Shown here: one piece after another, positions 23,450 to 33,789 of the stretch | How the letters are laid out: every line of letters begins with the position of its first letter | Position numbering within the stretch: the first letter of the stretch is position 1 | Made by a program: the position numbers and the translations under genes | Source of the DNA: Streptosporangium amethystogenes | GTDB taxonomy: Bacteria; Actinomycetota; Actinomycetes; Streptosporangiales; Streptosporangiaceae | NCBI RefSeq assembly: GCF_000721075.1 | Contig: NZ_JOEQ01000046.1 | Span: forward strand, 1 to 47,968 | Direction: 5' to 3' | Length of the DNA: 47,968 nucleotides | Notes under the pieces: generated by a model | Databases searched by the model: none | Seen by the model: the letters and a program-made list of their open reading frames with translations, nothing else | What the model was told of the DNA's origin: nothing

Positions 23450-23482
23450 GCCCTCTGAGCCCGGCGAGCGAAACCGCGCCGC

Positions 23483-23974
23483 TCAGTCCGTGGCCAGGCG
23501 GGCGTGCCGCTCCACGTCGTGGCGGACGCCCGCGTAACTCAGCTTGGCCCGCTCGATCCCCTCGGAGCGGAATCCGGCCCTGGTGGCCACCGCGCAGGAG
23601 GCCACGTTGCTGACCCGGTGCGCCAGCTCCAGGCGGAACAGCCCCCGTTCCCCGAACGCCCACTCGGCCATCTTCCTGGCGGCGGCCACGGCCACGCCCC
23701 GTCCCCTGGCACGCGGGATCGTCCAGTAGGACACCCAGCCGGTCTCGTGCGCGTCGATGTTGCTCACCGCGACGTTCCCCACGACCTCGCCGTTGGACAC
23801 CACGGCGAACGCCCGCGCGTCATCGCGGAAGCCCCAGACCCCCATCCACTCCAGCGCCGCCTGGGCCGTGTCGATGGGCCGAGCCGCCTGCTCGGCCATG
23901 TCCGGGGAGCCGAACGCGTCGAGCACGACCCACACGTCGTCGGGTCGCCATCCACGCAATTCCACTTCAATCAT
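23483..23974 (-). CDS. GNAT family N-acetyltransferase
   Basis: This 163-residue protein has the GNAT acetyl-CoA motif as ARGRGVAVAAARKMAEWAF, with the strand before it (WVSYWTIP) and the following strand/helix ELAHRVSNVASCAVATRAGF, the RimJ/RimL-like N-x-x-S pattern. It should acetylate an amine on a protein N-terminus or small molecule. ATG 23974 begins the conserved sequence; an upstream in-frame extension overlaps the divergent small gene and looks non-coding. It is convergent to the DUF742 gene, with only 33 bases between stops. Confidence 0.83.
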   Translation of the reverse strand: MIEVELRGWRPDDVWVVLDAFGSPDMAEQAARPIDTAQAALEWMGVWGFRDDARAFAVVSNGEVVGNVAVSNIDAHETGWVSYWTIPRARGRGVAVAAARKMAEWAFGERGLFRLELAHRVSNVASCAVATRAGFRSEGIERAKLSYAGVRHDVERHARLATD

Positions 23975-24119
23975 GCCGTGCAGGGTAACCTCGCGACCGT
24001 CCCGCGACATGCCCCGGCACCGGCGGGACAGCGCCGCCCACCGCTCTGACGTCCGGAAATCGTCCACATCGGAGCGCGGCTCCCAGATAGACCCGAGACC
24101 TGCTGGGCACTCAGCAGCT

Positions 24120-24428
24120 ATGAGTGACGATTCGGAGAGCCGCGACCTCACCGGGAAGGGCTTCGGCGACGGCCGGCCCAGGACGATGGGAGAGATAGCC
24201 GTGAATCTGGCGGTCAGCGAATCACTCGCCAATCACGGCCACCACGCTCTGTTCAACGCCCACGAGGCGGCGGCCAGCAGTCACCAGCTCATGGCCGACG
24301 CGGGCGTGGGCGATGTGGAAGAGCACCTGGATCTGGCGCGCTGGCACCGCTGGTGCGCCATCGTGGAGGAACAACTGGCGGACGAGGCGGATCGGCGGAC
24401 ACCCGCCAGACGGAACCGGAACGACTGA
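24120..24428 (+). CDS. Small hypothetical protein (102 aa)
   Basis: I do not recognise this protein. It is hydrophilic and helical, with an N-terminal acidic stretch, a central His/Ala-rich amphipathic helix (NHGHHALFNAHEAAASSHQLM), an LDLARWHRWCAIVEEQLADE helix and a basic end. No signal peptide is seen. Actinomycete codon bias supports it as real, although the ATG at 24120 has no clear ribosome site. It is divergent from the GNAT gene and convergent to the large SARP gene. Confidence 0.6.
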   Translation: MSDDSESRDLTGKGFGDGRPRTMGEIAVNLAVSESLANHGHHALFNAHEAAASSHQLMADAGVGDVEEHLDLARWHRWCAIVEEQLADEADRRTPARRNRND

Positions 24429-24495
24429 ACACGGCGGACGAGCCCGGGAGGCGCACCCCCGCACCGGTACGGCCGGGTGGACCGCTCCACTGGGA

Positions 24496-24524
24496 GGCGC
24501 GGTCACGGCGAGGATGACCGCGCC
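24496..24524. terminator. Hairpin terminator between convergent genes
   Basis: Perfect 10-base arms GGCGCGGTCA (24496-24505) and TGACCGCGCC (24515-24524) with a 9-base loop lie between the small hypothetical gene and the end of the SARP gene, positioned to stop both transcripts. Confidence 0.65.
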
Positions 24525-24538
24525 CACGGCCGGAGGGA

Positions 24539-27500
24539 TCAGCTTTCGCGGATCTCCTTGGCCAGCGCGGCACTGCGGTGTTCCAGGTGCCACAACCCGA
24601 GGCGGTGGTGGATCTCCCGCGCTCGCTCGGCGTGCGTCAGGGCGTCCTCGACGCGACCGATCCTGTGGAGCAGCTGGGCGACCACATCATGGACCGTCCC
24701 CCAGGAGATGCACCCCGTTCCCAACGTCACCAGCTGTTCGGCGATGGGTTCCAGCTCCTCCAGCAGCCCGTACGGATCGGGGCGGCCGATCCTGGCCGCG
24801 ACGAGACCCCACTGCCAGGTGACGAACTGCCACGCCCAGTCATGCTCGACGGCGACGCCCCACCGGTCGATCAGACGGTGGGCGAGCGCCTCGTCCCCCG
24901 CCTCGATCACGGCCAGTACGGCGGCGGGGCGCAGCAGGCTGTTGGAGTCGTCCTCGGCGGCCTCAAGCAGTTCCGGCAGAAGCACCCCGTGCCGGCCCTG
25001 TGCCCAGGACGAGAAGAAGGCACAGAGGAGGTGGATGTACTCCGGGCCCCAGAGACTGATGCGCCGGTAGCTCTCGGCGCCGGTCGCGGCGAGCCTCTCC
25101 ACCTCCTCCCAGCGGCCGTCGAGCATCGCCCGCCCGGTCGCGGCGTAGGTCACCTGCGTCTCGATCTCCGGCATCCGCACCTCGCCGGTCAGGCGCAGGC
25201 AGCGGGCCAGCTCGGCGTCGTAGTCGGTCAGCCTTCCCTCGCGCAGGAAGGTCGGCATCCGGTGCAGGCGGGCGATGATCTCGGCGACCCGGGGCAGGTC
25301 GGGGAGGGAGAGGATCTCCTCCGCCGCCCGGTAGCGCTCCTCCTCGTACTCCGGGGTCCAGGAGGCGATGACGAAGTTGTTGAGCGTGCGCGCGAGCAGG
25401 CGGTGGTCACCGGCCCGCCGGGCGAGCGCGACCGCCTCGGCCGCGAGACGCGCTCCCTCCCACCGCCGTTCGCTGTAGTAGAGCTCCACTCCGAGGGTTC
25501 CCAGCAGCTCGGCCCTGACCGCCTCCCGTCCGGGCGGCAGCCGGTTCAGCTGGTCCTCCAGCACCTCGATCATGCGCGTGTCCACCACGCCGTAGGCGCG
25601 CCAGTTCCACAGCGTCACTCCGCCGAAGACCGTCGCCGCCTCGATCACCGCCGCGTCGTCGCCCTTACGGGTGGCGAGGGTCACGGCCTCGTCCAGGGCG
25701 GTGTGCGCCGTGATCACGTCGCCTGCCACCCTGCGCGCCCGTCCCAGCTCGATGAGCAGGGCGCCGCGGCTGAACGCCGGATCCGCGGACTGCGGGTCGA
25801 GCGCCGCGAGCGCCTGCTCCCAGAACATGACCGCCTCGTCGTAGGCGAGGCGGGCCGCCGCCTGTACCGCCGCCCTGACGGCGTACGACGTCGCCTTGGC
25901 CGAGTGACCGATTCTGGCCGCCATGCCGAAATGGTGCGCGAGCACGGGCAGCCGCGGCTCCAGGTTTCCCGGGTGAAGATTCTCGACCGCCTCACCCACC
26001 CGCCCGTGGATCTGCGCCCGCTGCAGTCGGCTCAGCCCCGTGTAGAGAGCCTCGCGGACGAGCGCGTGCGAGAAGCGATAGTCCCAGCTTCCGGCCACCT
26101 CGGTGAGCAGGCCGGTCGCCACCGCGGGTTCGAGCAGCATCATCATCCGGGCGCCGCCGATCCCGGTGGCGGCTTCCAGCACGTCCGCGTCGACGTCCCT
26201 GCCGATCACCGCGGCGGCCCGCAGGAGCGTCTGGGAGTCCTCGGGCAGCCGTGAGACGCGCTGGGTGATGACGTCGCGCACCCCCTCGGGGACGGAGAGG
26301 GAGGTGACGTCCGCGGCGGCGACCTGGTCCAGGGGCGAGACACTGTCCAGCAGGCGGAGCACCTCGCCGAGGAAGAAGGGGTTGCCACCGGTACGGTCGT
26401 GCAGCGCGCGGGCCAGGGCCGGGTCGGGACCGGTGTCCGCACGGCCGGCCCGGTCCAGATCGTCGGGACCCGCGTCGTCCAGGTAGTCGGCGACCTGCTC
26501 CCGCGTGAACGCGGTGACGCTCATCCGTTCGGTACCGCGCTGCCGGGTCAGATCGCCGAGCGCGTCCGTCAGCGTCGGCCGTGCCTCGGCGGCCTCGGCG
26601 GCCTCGGGGCGCAGGGTCGCCAGCACGAGCAACGGCACCCGGTGCAGGTCGCCGCCGAGGAAGGTCAGCAGCTTCAGGGATGCGGCGTCCGCCCAGTGGA
26701 CGTCCTCCATGAGGATGAGCACCGGCGCCGCGCCCGCCCGTCGTGCCAGCGCCCTGGCCACCGCGTCGTAGAGCAGGAAGCGCGCGGTGTCGGGATCGTC
26801 CGCGACCGAGGCCCCGTCCGCGCCCGTCAACCGGCGGATCACGCTCTCGACCCCCGCCGCCTCCCGGGTCACAGCCTCAAGCCCTCCGGCACCGGCCTCC
26901 GCCTCTTCTTCGAGGGTGGTCAGCACCTGGATCCACGGCCAGAACGCGGGCGCGCCGCGCCCTTCGACGCACCGGCTCCACACCGGGGTGACGCCCAGTT
27001 CCCCGGCGATCTCGGCCGCGGCCTCCGCCAGACGGGTCTTGCCGACACCGGACTCGCCGCTGACCAGCAGCACACCTCCCGCACCACGGACCGTGTCCCG
27101 CACCCGCTCCCGGATCCGGCGCAGGTGGGGCTCCCTGCCCACGAGCCTGCGCCCGCGCGGGACCGAGGCTCGCCACTCCCCTGCCGTCCGGGGAGCCACG
27201 ACGTCCTCTCCGCGAGACGGTCCCCCGCTCGCGGGCGAGATCTCCTCCCCTCGCGCGATCGACGGCCAGGAGCCTTCGAGAGACTCGTCCTGGTCAAGGA
27301 TGGCCTGTTCGAGACGGCGCAGTTCAGGGCTGGGATCGAGCCCGAGCTCGTCACCGAGGAGGGTGCGGCAGCGCTGGTAGGCGGCCAGCGCCTCGGCCTG
27401 CCTGCGGTCGCGGTACAGGGCGCGCATGAGCAGCGCCCAGGCCCCCTCCCGGTAGGGATCGAGATCGAGCAGATGCCCGGCCTCGACGGCGGCCTCGCTG

Positions 27501-28093
27501 AACCTGCCGAGCAGCAGCCACGCCTCGGCCCTCGTGGACAGCGCCAACAGGCGCACCTCGGTGAGGCGGGCCACGGTAGGCCCCACGAAGGAGCGGTCGG
27601 AGAAGTCGGCGAGCGGCTCGCCTCGCCAGGTGCCGAGTGCCGCGTCCAGCGACCGCTCGGCCTCCCCCGCCCGCCCGTCGGCCAGGGCGGCCTGTGCCTC
27701 CTCGACGGCCCGGCTGAAGCGGTTGGCATCCACCTGATCGGGTGAGATGTCCAGCAGGTACCCAGGCTCCCGGGTCAGCAGGACGCGAGCGGGGGACCGA
27801 GGGCTGCGCAGCGGTTCGAGGATCCTACGGAGCTGGGAGATGTACGCCTGGAGCGTTCCCGTCGCGCTGGACGGCGGCTCGTCGGCCCAGAGCCGGTCGA
27901 TCATCTGGTCGAGGGGTGCGACATGGGGCGCGTTGAGCACCAGGAGCGTCAGCACGGCCCGTTGCTTGCGGGATCCGAGGTCGAGGACCGCACCGGTGCC
28001 GTCGGCCACCTCCACCGGTCCGAGGATGCGGAAATCCAGGCGCGTCGCGGCCTGGACGGTATCCGGTACCTCGCCACCGTTCGCGAGCATCAC
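24539..28093 (-). CDS. Large SARP/AfsR-type transcriptional regulator with AAA ATPase and TPR domains
   Basis: The protein is 1184 residues. Residues 18-110 are an OmpR-type DNA-binding domain (SRKQRAVLTLLVLNA ... LWADEPP ... ISQLRRIL). About 118-265 is the BTAD (VDANRFSRAV ... GDELGLDPSPELRRLE). An AAA-like NTPase follows, with Walker A GESGVGKT at 346-353 and Walker B near 458-465 (VLILMEDVHWAD). The last ~500 residues are TPR-like helical repeats. The architecture is that of AfsR/large SARP regulators, which activate secondary metabolism or stress genes. It starts at GTG 28093 (or ATG 28090), overlapping the upstream GNAT stop as GTGA. Candidate targets include the divergent flavin oxidoreductase; no PKS or NRPS genes are nearby. 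Confidence 0.92.
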   Translation of the reverse strand: MMLANGGEVPDTVQAATRLDFRILGPVEVADGTGAVLDLGSRKQRAVLTLLVLNAPHVAPLDQMIDRLWADEPPSSATGTLQAYISQLRRILEPLRSPRSPARVLLTREPGYLLDISPDQVDANRFSRAVEEAQAALADGRAGEAERSLDAALGTWRGEPLADFSDRSFVGPTVARLTEVRLLALSTRAEAWLLLGRFSEAAVEAGHLLDLDPYREGAWALLMRALYRDRRQAEALAAYQRCRTLLGDELGLDPSPELRRLEQAILDQDESLEGSWPSIARGEEISPASGGPSRGEDVVAPRTAGEWRASVPRGRRLVGREPHLRRIRERVRDTVRGAGGVLLVSGESGVGKTRLAEAAAEIAGELGVTPVWSRCVEGRGAPAFWPWIQVLTTLEEEAEAGAGGLEAVTREAAGVESVIRRLTGADGASVADDPDTARFLLYDAVARALARRAGAAPVLILMEDVHWADAASLKLLTFLGGDLHRVPLLVLATLRPEAAEAAEARPTLTDALGDLTRQRGTERMSVTAFTREQVADYLDDAGPDDLDRAGRADTGPDPALARALHDRTGGNPFFLGEVLRLLDSVSPLDQVAAADVTSLSVPEGVRDVITQRVSRLPEDSQTLLRAAAVIGRDVDADVLEAATGIGGARMMMLLEPAVATGLLTEVAGSWDYRFSHALVREALYTGLSRLQRAQIHGRVGEAVENLHPGNLEPRLPVLAHHFGMAARIGHSAKATSYAVRAAVQAAARLAYDEAVMFWEQALAALDPQSADPAFSRGALLIELGRARRVAGDVITAHTALDEAVTLATRKGDDAAVIEAATVFGGVTLWNWRAYGVVDTRMIEVLEDQLNRLPPGREAVRAELLGTLGVELYYSERRWEGARLAAEAVALARRAGDHRLLARTLNNFVIASWTPEYEEERYRAAEEILSLPDLPRVAEIIARLHRMPTFLREGRLTDYDAELARCLRLTGEVRMPEIETQVTYAATGRAMLDGRWEEVERLAATGAESYRRISLWGPEYIHLLCAFFSSWAQGRHGVLLPELLEAAEDDSNSLLRPAAVLAVIEAGDEALAHRLIDRWGVAVEHDWAWQFVTWQWGLVAARIGRPDPYGLLEELEPIAEQLVTLGTGCISWGTVHDVVAQLLHRIGRVEDALTHAERAREIHHRLGLWHLEHRSAALAKEIRES

Positions 28094-28581
28094 AACTCCC
28101 GCACGAGCCAGGTGACCGCCAGCGCCTCGATCGCGGGCCCATCGTATCGGCAGGCCGCGATGGGGGTTCTGTCGGCGGCGACGAAACCGGAGGAGCCAAG
28201 GAGTGAGAACGTTCCCGGATCCGTCACCGCCACACGGTAGCGCACCCGTTGGACGCCGTCCGCGCGCATCTCCGTCAGCAGGTCACCCAGCAGCCGTCGG
28301 CCGAGACCCTGTCCCCGGTGTGGCAGGGCGACGACCATGGCTCGCAGGCGGGCGTCACGGGCGGGCTGCCCCACCTCGACGAGGGCACCCGCCACCGGCG
28401 GATCGTCCACGGGCCGTGCCAGATCGACCAGCACGTACACCCGGCAGCGAGCGACCGACACCTCGGACAGGGCCTCCTCCAGGGCCTCGTCGAGCAGATC
28501 GGGACCCGTCGCACCCGCGTGTGCCAGGACCTCCCGTAACAGCAGGATGCTGGAGGGCTGGGACTCCAGTGACGACGACAT
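28090..28581 (-). CDS. GNAT family N-acetyltransferase
   Basis: This 163-residue protein contains the acetyl-CoA signature LPHRGQGLGRRLLGDLL in the middle, preceded by strand LRAMVVAL and followed by a FSLLGSSGFVAADRT strand-helix typical of GNAT C-termini. It lies directly upstream of the giant SARP gene and overlaps it by four bases (GTGA), so the two proteins are made together. Whether it acetylates the regulator or a metabolite is unknown. The start is ATG 28581. Confidence 0.82.
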   Translation of the reverse strand: MSSSLESQPSSILLLREVLAHAGATGPDLLDEALEEALSEVSVARCRVYVLVDLARPVDDPPVAGALVEVGQPARDARLRAMVVALPHRGQGLGRRLLGDLLTEMRADGVQRVRYRVAVTDPGTFSLLGSSGFVAADRTPIAACRYDGPAIEALAVTWLVREL

Positions 28582-28799
28582 GCACGCAGCGTCTCATCGC
28601 CGTCTAGGAAAAGACTTGGAGTCCTCTAGGGCCTCGGCCGGGACCGGCGGCCACCACTCGATCGCCGCGGCCGCCGGGCGCCCAGTGACAACCCAGCCGT
28701 CTCCAAGTGCCGGCTGCGATAACTGGAGGACCGGGCCGATCGAGGCCCTGCGACCTCGCCCCACGCCGCGAGTCGTCTCACACCATCGGGAGAACCTTC
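28582..28799. promoter_or_regulatory. Divergent promoter region, GNAT-SARP / flavin oxidoreductase
   Basis: This 218-base divergent gap has several related motifs. ACTTGGAG at 28614-28621 and its reverse complement CTCCAAGT at 28701-28708 are 80 bases apart. TGGAGTCC occurs at 28618-28625, with its inverse GGACTCCA at 28561-28568 just inside the GNAT gene. These may be regulator contacts; no box was assigned confidently. Confidence 0.4.
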
Positions 28800-30200
28800 A
28801 TGAGCACCGTCTTTTCCACAGCCGGGTATCTCGGCGGAGAGCTGGAAGTCCTGCGAGGCCAGGTCGCCGGCCCTGTCCTCTCTCCCGGTCAGGACGGTTA
28901 CGACGAGGAGATCGCGACTTTCAACACCGCGGTCCGGCACCACCCGGCCGTCGTCGTGGGCGCCACCCGCACCTCGGACGTCATGGCGGCGGTCCGCTTC
29001 GCGGTCCACCACTCCCTTCCCGTCGCCGTGCAGGCCACCGGGCACGGCGCCGTCCAGGCCTCCGACGGGGCGCTGCTGATCAACACCTCCAGGATGCGCG
29101 AGGTTACCGTCGAGCCCTCCGGCCGCACCGCGCGGGTCAGCGCGGGCTGCCGCTGGGCGGACGTCATCGCGCAGACGACCCCGTACGGCCTGGCACCCCT
29201 GAGCGGCTCGTCCACAGGCGTCGGGGCGGTGGGCTACACGCTGGGCGGTGGCATCGGCCCGATCTCGCGGACCTTCGGCTTCGCCGCCGACCACGTACGG
29301 GAGATCACCGTGGTGACCGCGGACGGCCTGGTCCGGGTGACGGACCCGGAGACCGAACCCGACCTGTTCTGGGGACTGCGCGGCGGCAAGGGCAGCTTCG
29401 GCGTGGTCACCTCCATGGTCATCGACCTGTTCCCGGTGTCGACCCTGTACGGGGGCGGCCTCTACTTCAGCGCCGAGGACACCCCCGCCGTCCTGCACGC
29501 CTACCGGACCTGGGCCGGCACGCTGCCGGAGGCCACGACCACCTCGGTGGCGATGCTGCGCCTGCCCCCGATGCCCGAGCTCCCTCCGCAGCTGCGTGGC
29601 CGCTTCGTGACCCACCTGCGCTTCGCCCACCTCGGCGACGCCCACAAGGCGGAGGCTCTTCTCGCCCCGATGCGGGCCGTCGCCGAGCCGATCTTCGGCG
29701 AGATCGCACAGATGCCGTTCGGCGCGATCGACTCCGTGCACCAGGACCCGGTGCACCCCATGCCGACCTGGGAGCGCGGCGCCCTGCTGCGCGAGCTCGG
29801 TGCGGAGACCGTGGAGGCGCTCCTGGCAGCGGCCGGCCCGACGGTCGACGTGCCGCTGGCCGTCGTTGAGCTGCGCCAGCTGGGCGGGGCGCTGGGCCGC
29901 GAGCCGCGCCGGCCGAACGCCGTGGGCGGACGGGACGCCGCCTTCGGCGTGATGGTGATCGGCGCCCCCGTTCCCGAACTGCTCGACACGGTCATCCCGG
30001 CCGTGGGCGGTGCCGTGCTCGGCTCCCTGGCTCCCTGGCTGACCGGCGGGACGCAGCTCAACTTCCACGGGGCGATGCTCGCCCCCGAAGACCTGGCCCG
30101 CGCCTGGCCGGAGCCGACACTGCGCAGGCTCGTCGCCCTCAAGGACCACTACGACCCGGCCCGGGTGTTCCGCTTCGGCCACGTCGTGCCCCGCGTCTGA
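28800..30200 (+). CDS. FAD-linked oxidoreductase, berberine-bridge/PCMH type
   Basis: The 466-residue protein has the FAD-binding PCMH fold: PAVVVGATRTSDVMAAVRFAV, then VQATGHGAVQASDG with the histidine that usually binds FAD covalently, and SGSSTGVGAVGYTLGGGIG. The cysteine found in bicovalent enzymes at the latter motif is replaced by Ser/Thr, so single covalent or non-covalent flavin is likely. The C-terminus has LKDHYDPARVFRFGH, matching the BBE motif. Such enzymes oxidise sugars, alcohols or alkaloid-like substrates using O2. The start is ATG 28800, with GGGAG upstream. It is divergent from the SARP unit and may be its target. Confidence 0.88.
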   Translation: MSTVFSTAGYLGGELEVLRGQVAGPVLSPGQDGYDEEIATFNTAVRHHPAVVVGATRTSDVMAAVRFAVHHSLPVAVQATGHGAVQASDGALLINTSRMREVTVEPSGRTARVSAGCRWADVIAQTTPYGLAPLSGSSTGVGAVGYTLGGGIGPISRTFGFAADHVREITVVTADGLVRVTDPETEPDLFWGLRGGKGSFGVVTSMVIDLFPVSTLYGGGLYFSAEDTPAVLHAYRTWAGTLPEATTTSVAMLRLPPMPELPPQLRGRFVTHLRFAHLGDAHKAEALLAPMRAVAEPIFGEIAQMPFGAIDSVHQDPVHPMPTWERGALLRELGAETVEALLAAAGPTVDVPLAVVELRQLGGALGREPRRPNAVGGRDAAFGVMVIGAPVPELLDTVIPAVGGAVLGSLAPWLTGGTQLNFHGAMLAPEDLARAWPEPTLRRLVALKDHYDPARVFRFGHVVPRV

Positions 30201-30210
30201 CCTCACGACT

Positions 30211-30238
30211 CACCGGCAGGCCGGGGGGCCTGCCGGTG
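30211..30238 (+). terminator. Hairpin terminator after flavin oxidoreductase
   Basis: Perfect 12-base arms CACCGGCAGGCC (30211-30222) and GGCCTGCCGGTG (30227-30238) with a GGGG loop begin ten bases after the stop codon. Confidence 0.8.
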
Positions 30239-30773
30239 TGGTGATCGTGTGTGCGCCCACCTACACGGTGTTGCGGTACACGTCCCGCTGCCAGGCAGTC
30301 CGGCCCGCCTTCACCAATGCGACAACCGCGGTGGACAACGCGGAAGCTTTCATGGCACCACAAATATTCCGCACGCCAGAATTCCTATTGATTAATAATC
30401 AATCCGCATTGATATTACTTAATCTCATTAATTAAGCCAGTATCCTCGAGGTCCGCCGACGCGGCGGATACTCGCCGGGACGCCCTCGACCGGCGCCCAG
30501 TACGCGATCTTGCAGATCGGCCCGCGGTGGATCCGACACGGCGGCGAGATCCGGCAGAGCCCGGGGGCTTCGCGGGAACAGCACCCTGACCTCGGCTCCC
30601 ACCCGCGGAGGCAGGACCTCCGATCCATCCCATCCATGACGCGCGACCTATTGACCTCATGTTTCCGACGAGTTAAATTAAGTGTAGAAATAAGGCGTTG
30701 ATTTACGGGTGCCGTAGTCGCGCCTCATCTGCTGTCGGACCTTCCACCCCCCGGATCCACTGTGGAGACAAGC
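30239..30773. other. Gene-free AT-rich regulatory interval
   Basis: No supported gene was found in these 535 bases. The stretch 30340-30440 is strikingly AT-rich for this genome and includes a perfect 17-base palindrome (listed separately) and a CTTAAT/ATTAAG pair at about 30418-30436. A second AT-rich patch at 30655-30705 precedes the secreted protein gene and probably contains its promoter. Confidence 0.6.
30387..30403. promoter_or_regulatory. Perfect AT-rich palindrome
   Basis: ATTGATTAATAATCAAT consists of 8-base perfect arms around a single A. It lies about 370 bases upstream of the secreted beta-helix gene. It could be an operator for a TetR/MarR-like protein or a nucleoid-protein site; function is unknown. 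Confidence 0.45.
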
Positions 30774-33320
<2,547 letters not shown>

Positions 33321-33334
33321 GGTGCCCTGAGCCC

Positions 33335-33377
33335 GCCTGATCAGCGGTGGTCAACGCGCTCTCCCCGCTGATCAGGC
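33335..33377 (+). terminator. Hairpin terminator after secreted beta-helix gene
   Basis: Perfect 13-base arms GCCTGATCAGCGG (33335-33347) and CCGCTGATCAGGC (33365-33377) with a 17-base loop lie 15 bases after the stop codon. Confidence 0.75.
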
Positions 33378-33789
33378 ACTTCACCCCCACGCCGTGGGTC
33401 TCCACTGTCGCAGGGAGGCCCACGGCCTCGTGTCGTACGGTCCCCGGCCACCGATCGAGATCCGCCGTTCTCCGGGCACGGACGCGTGCCCCGGATCCCC
33501 GGGCCGACGAGACCGCATCCCGCCGACTCCACGGAAAATCATGACCTTATATAAGCAAATGTCCGAATAGAAAGTATTAATCGACGAATACATTGACTCA
33601 CGGTTGATTAGAATGGAAATGCGTGGTTCGAGAGTGACTGTCTGTTCTTAGCCGTAGGCGTGGTGCTACGGTGTGTGCCTGTTCGCGCTCTGCCGTGAAG
33701 CGGCACCACCCGGTTGACCGATATCGCAGGGGGAACAGCAAGTTCAACGCGGCCTTGTCACGCCTTGCCGCCACCCCCCAAGGACGCCG
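33378..33789 (+). promoter_or_regulatory. Upstream region of the conservon
   Basis: No supported gene is present in these 412 bases. AT-rich sequence at 33535-33630 and a small hairpin CCGTAG/CTACGG (33652-33671) precede the conservon. The promoter probably lies in the AT-rich part or just after it (a TACGGT at 33667-33672 could be a -10 box); neither is certain. Confidence 0.4.

Noticed and set aside
30239..30660. Short reading frames in the AT-rich interval
   Set aside because: They have poor codon bias, no ribosome sites and no recognisable domains; the region reads as regulatory DNA.
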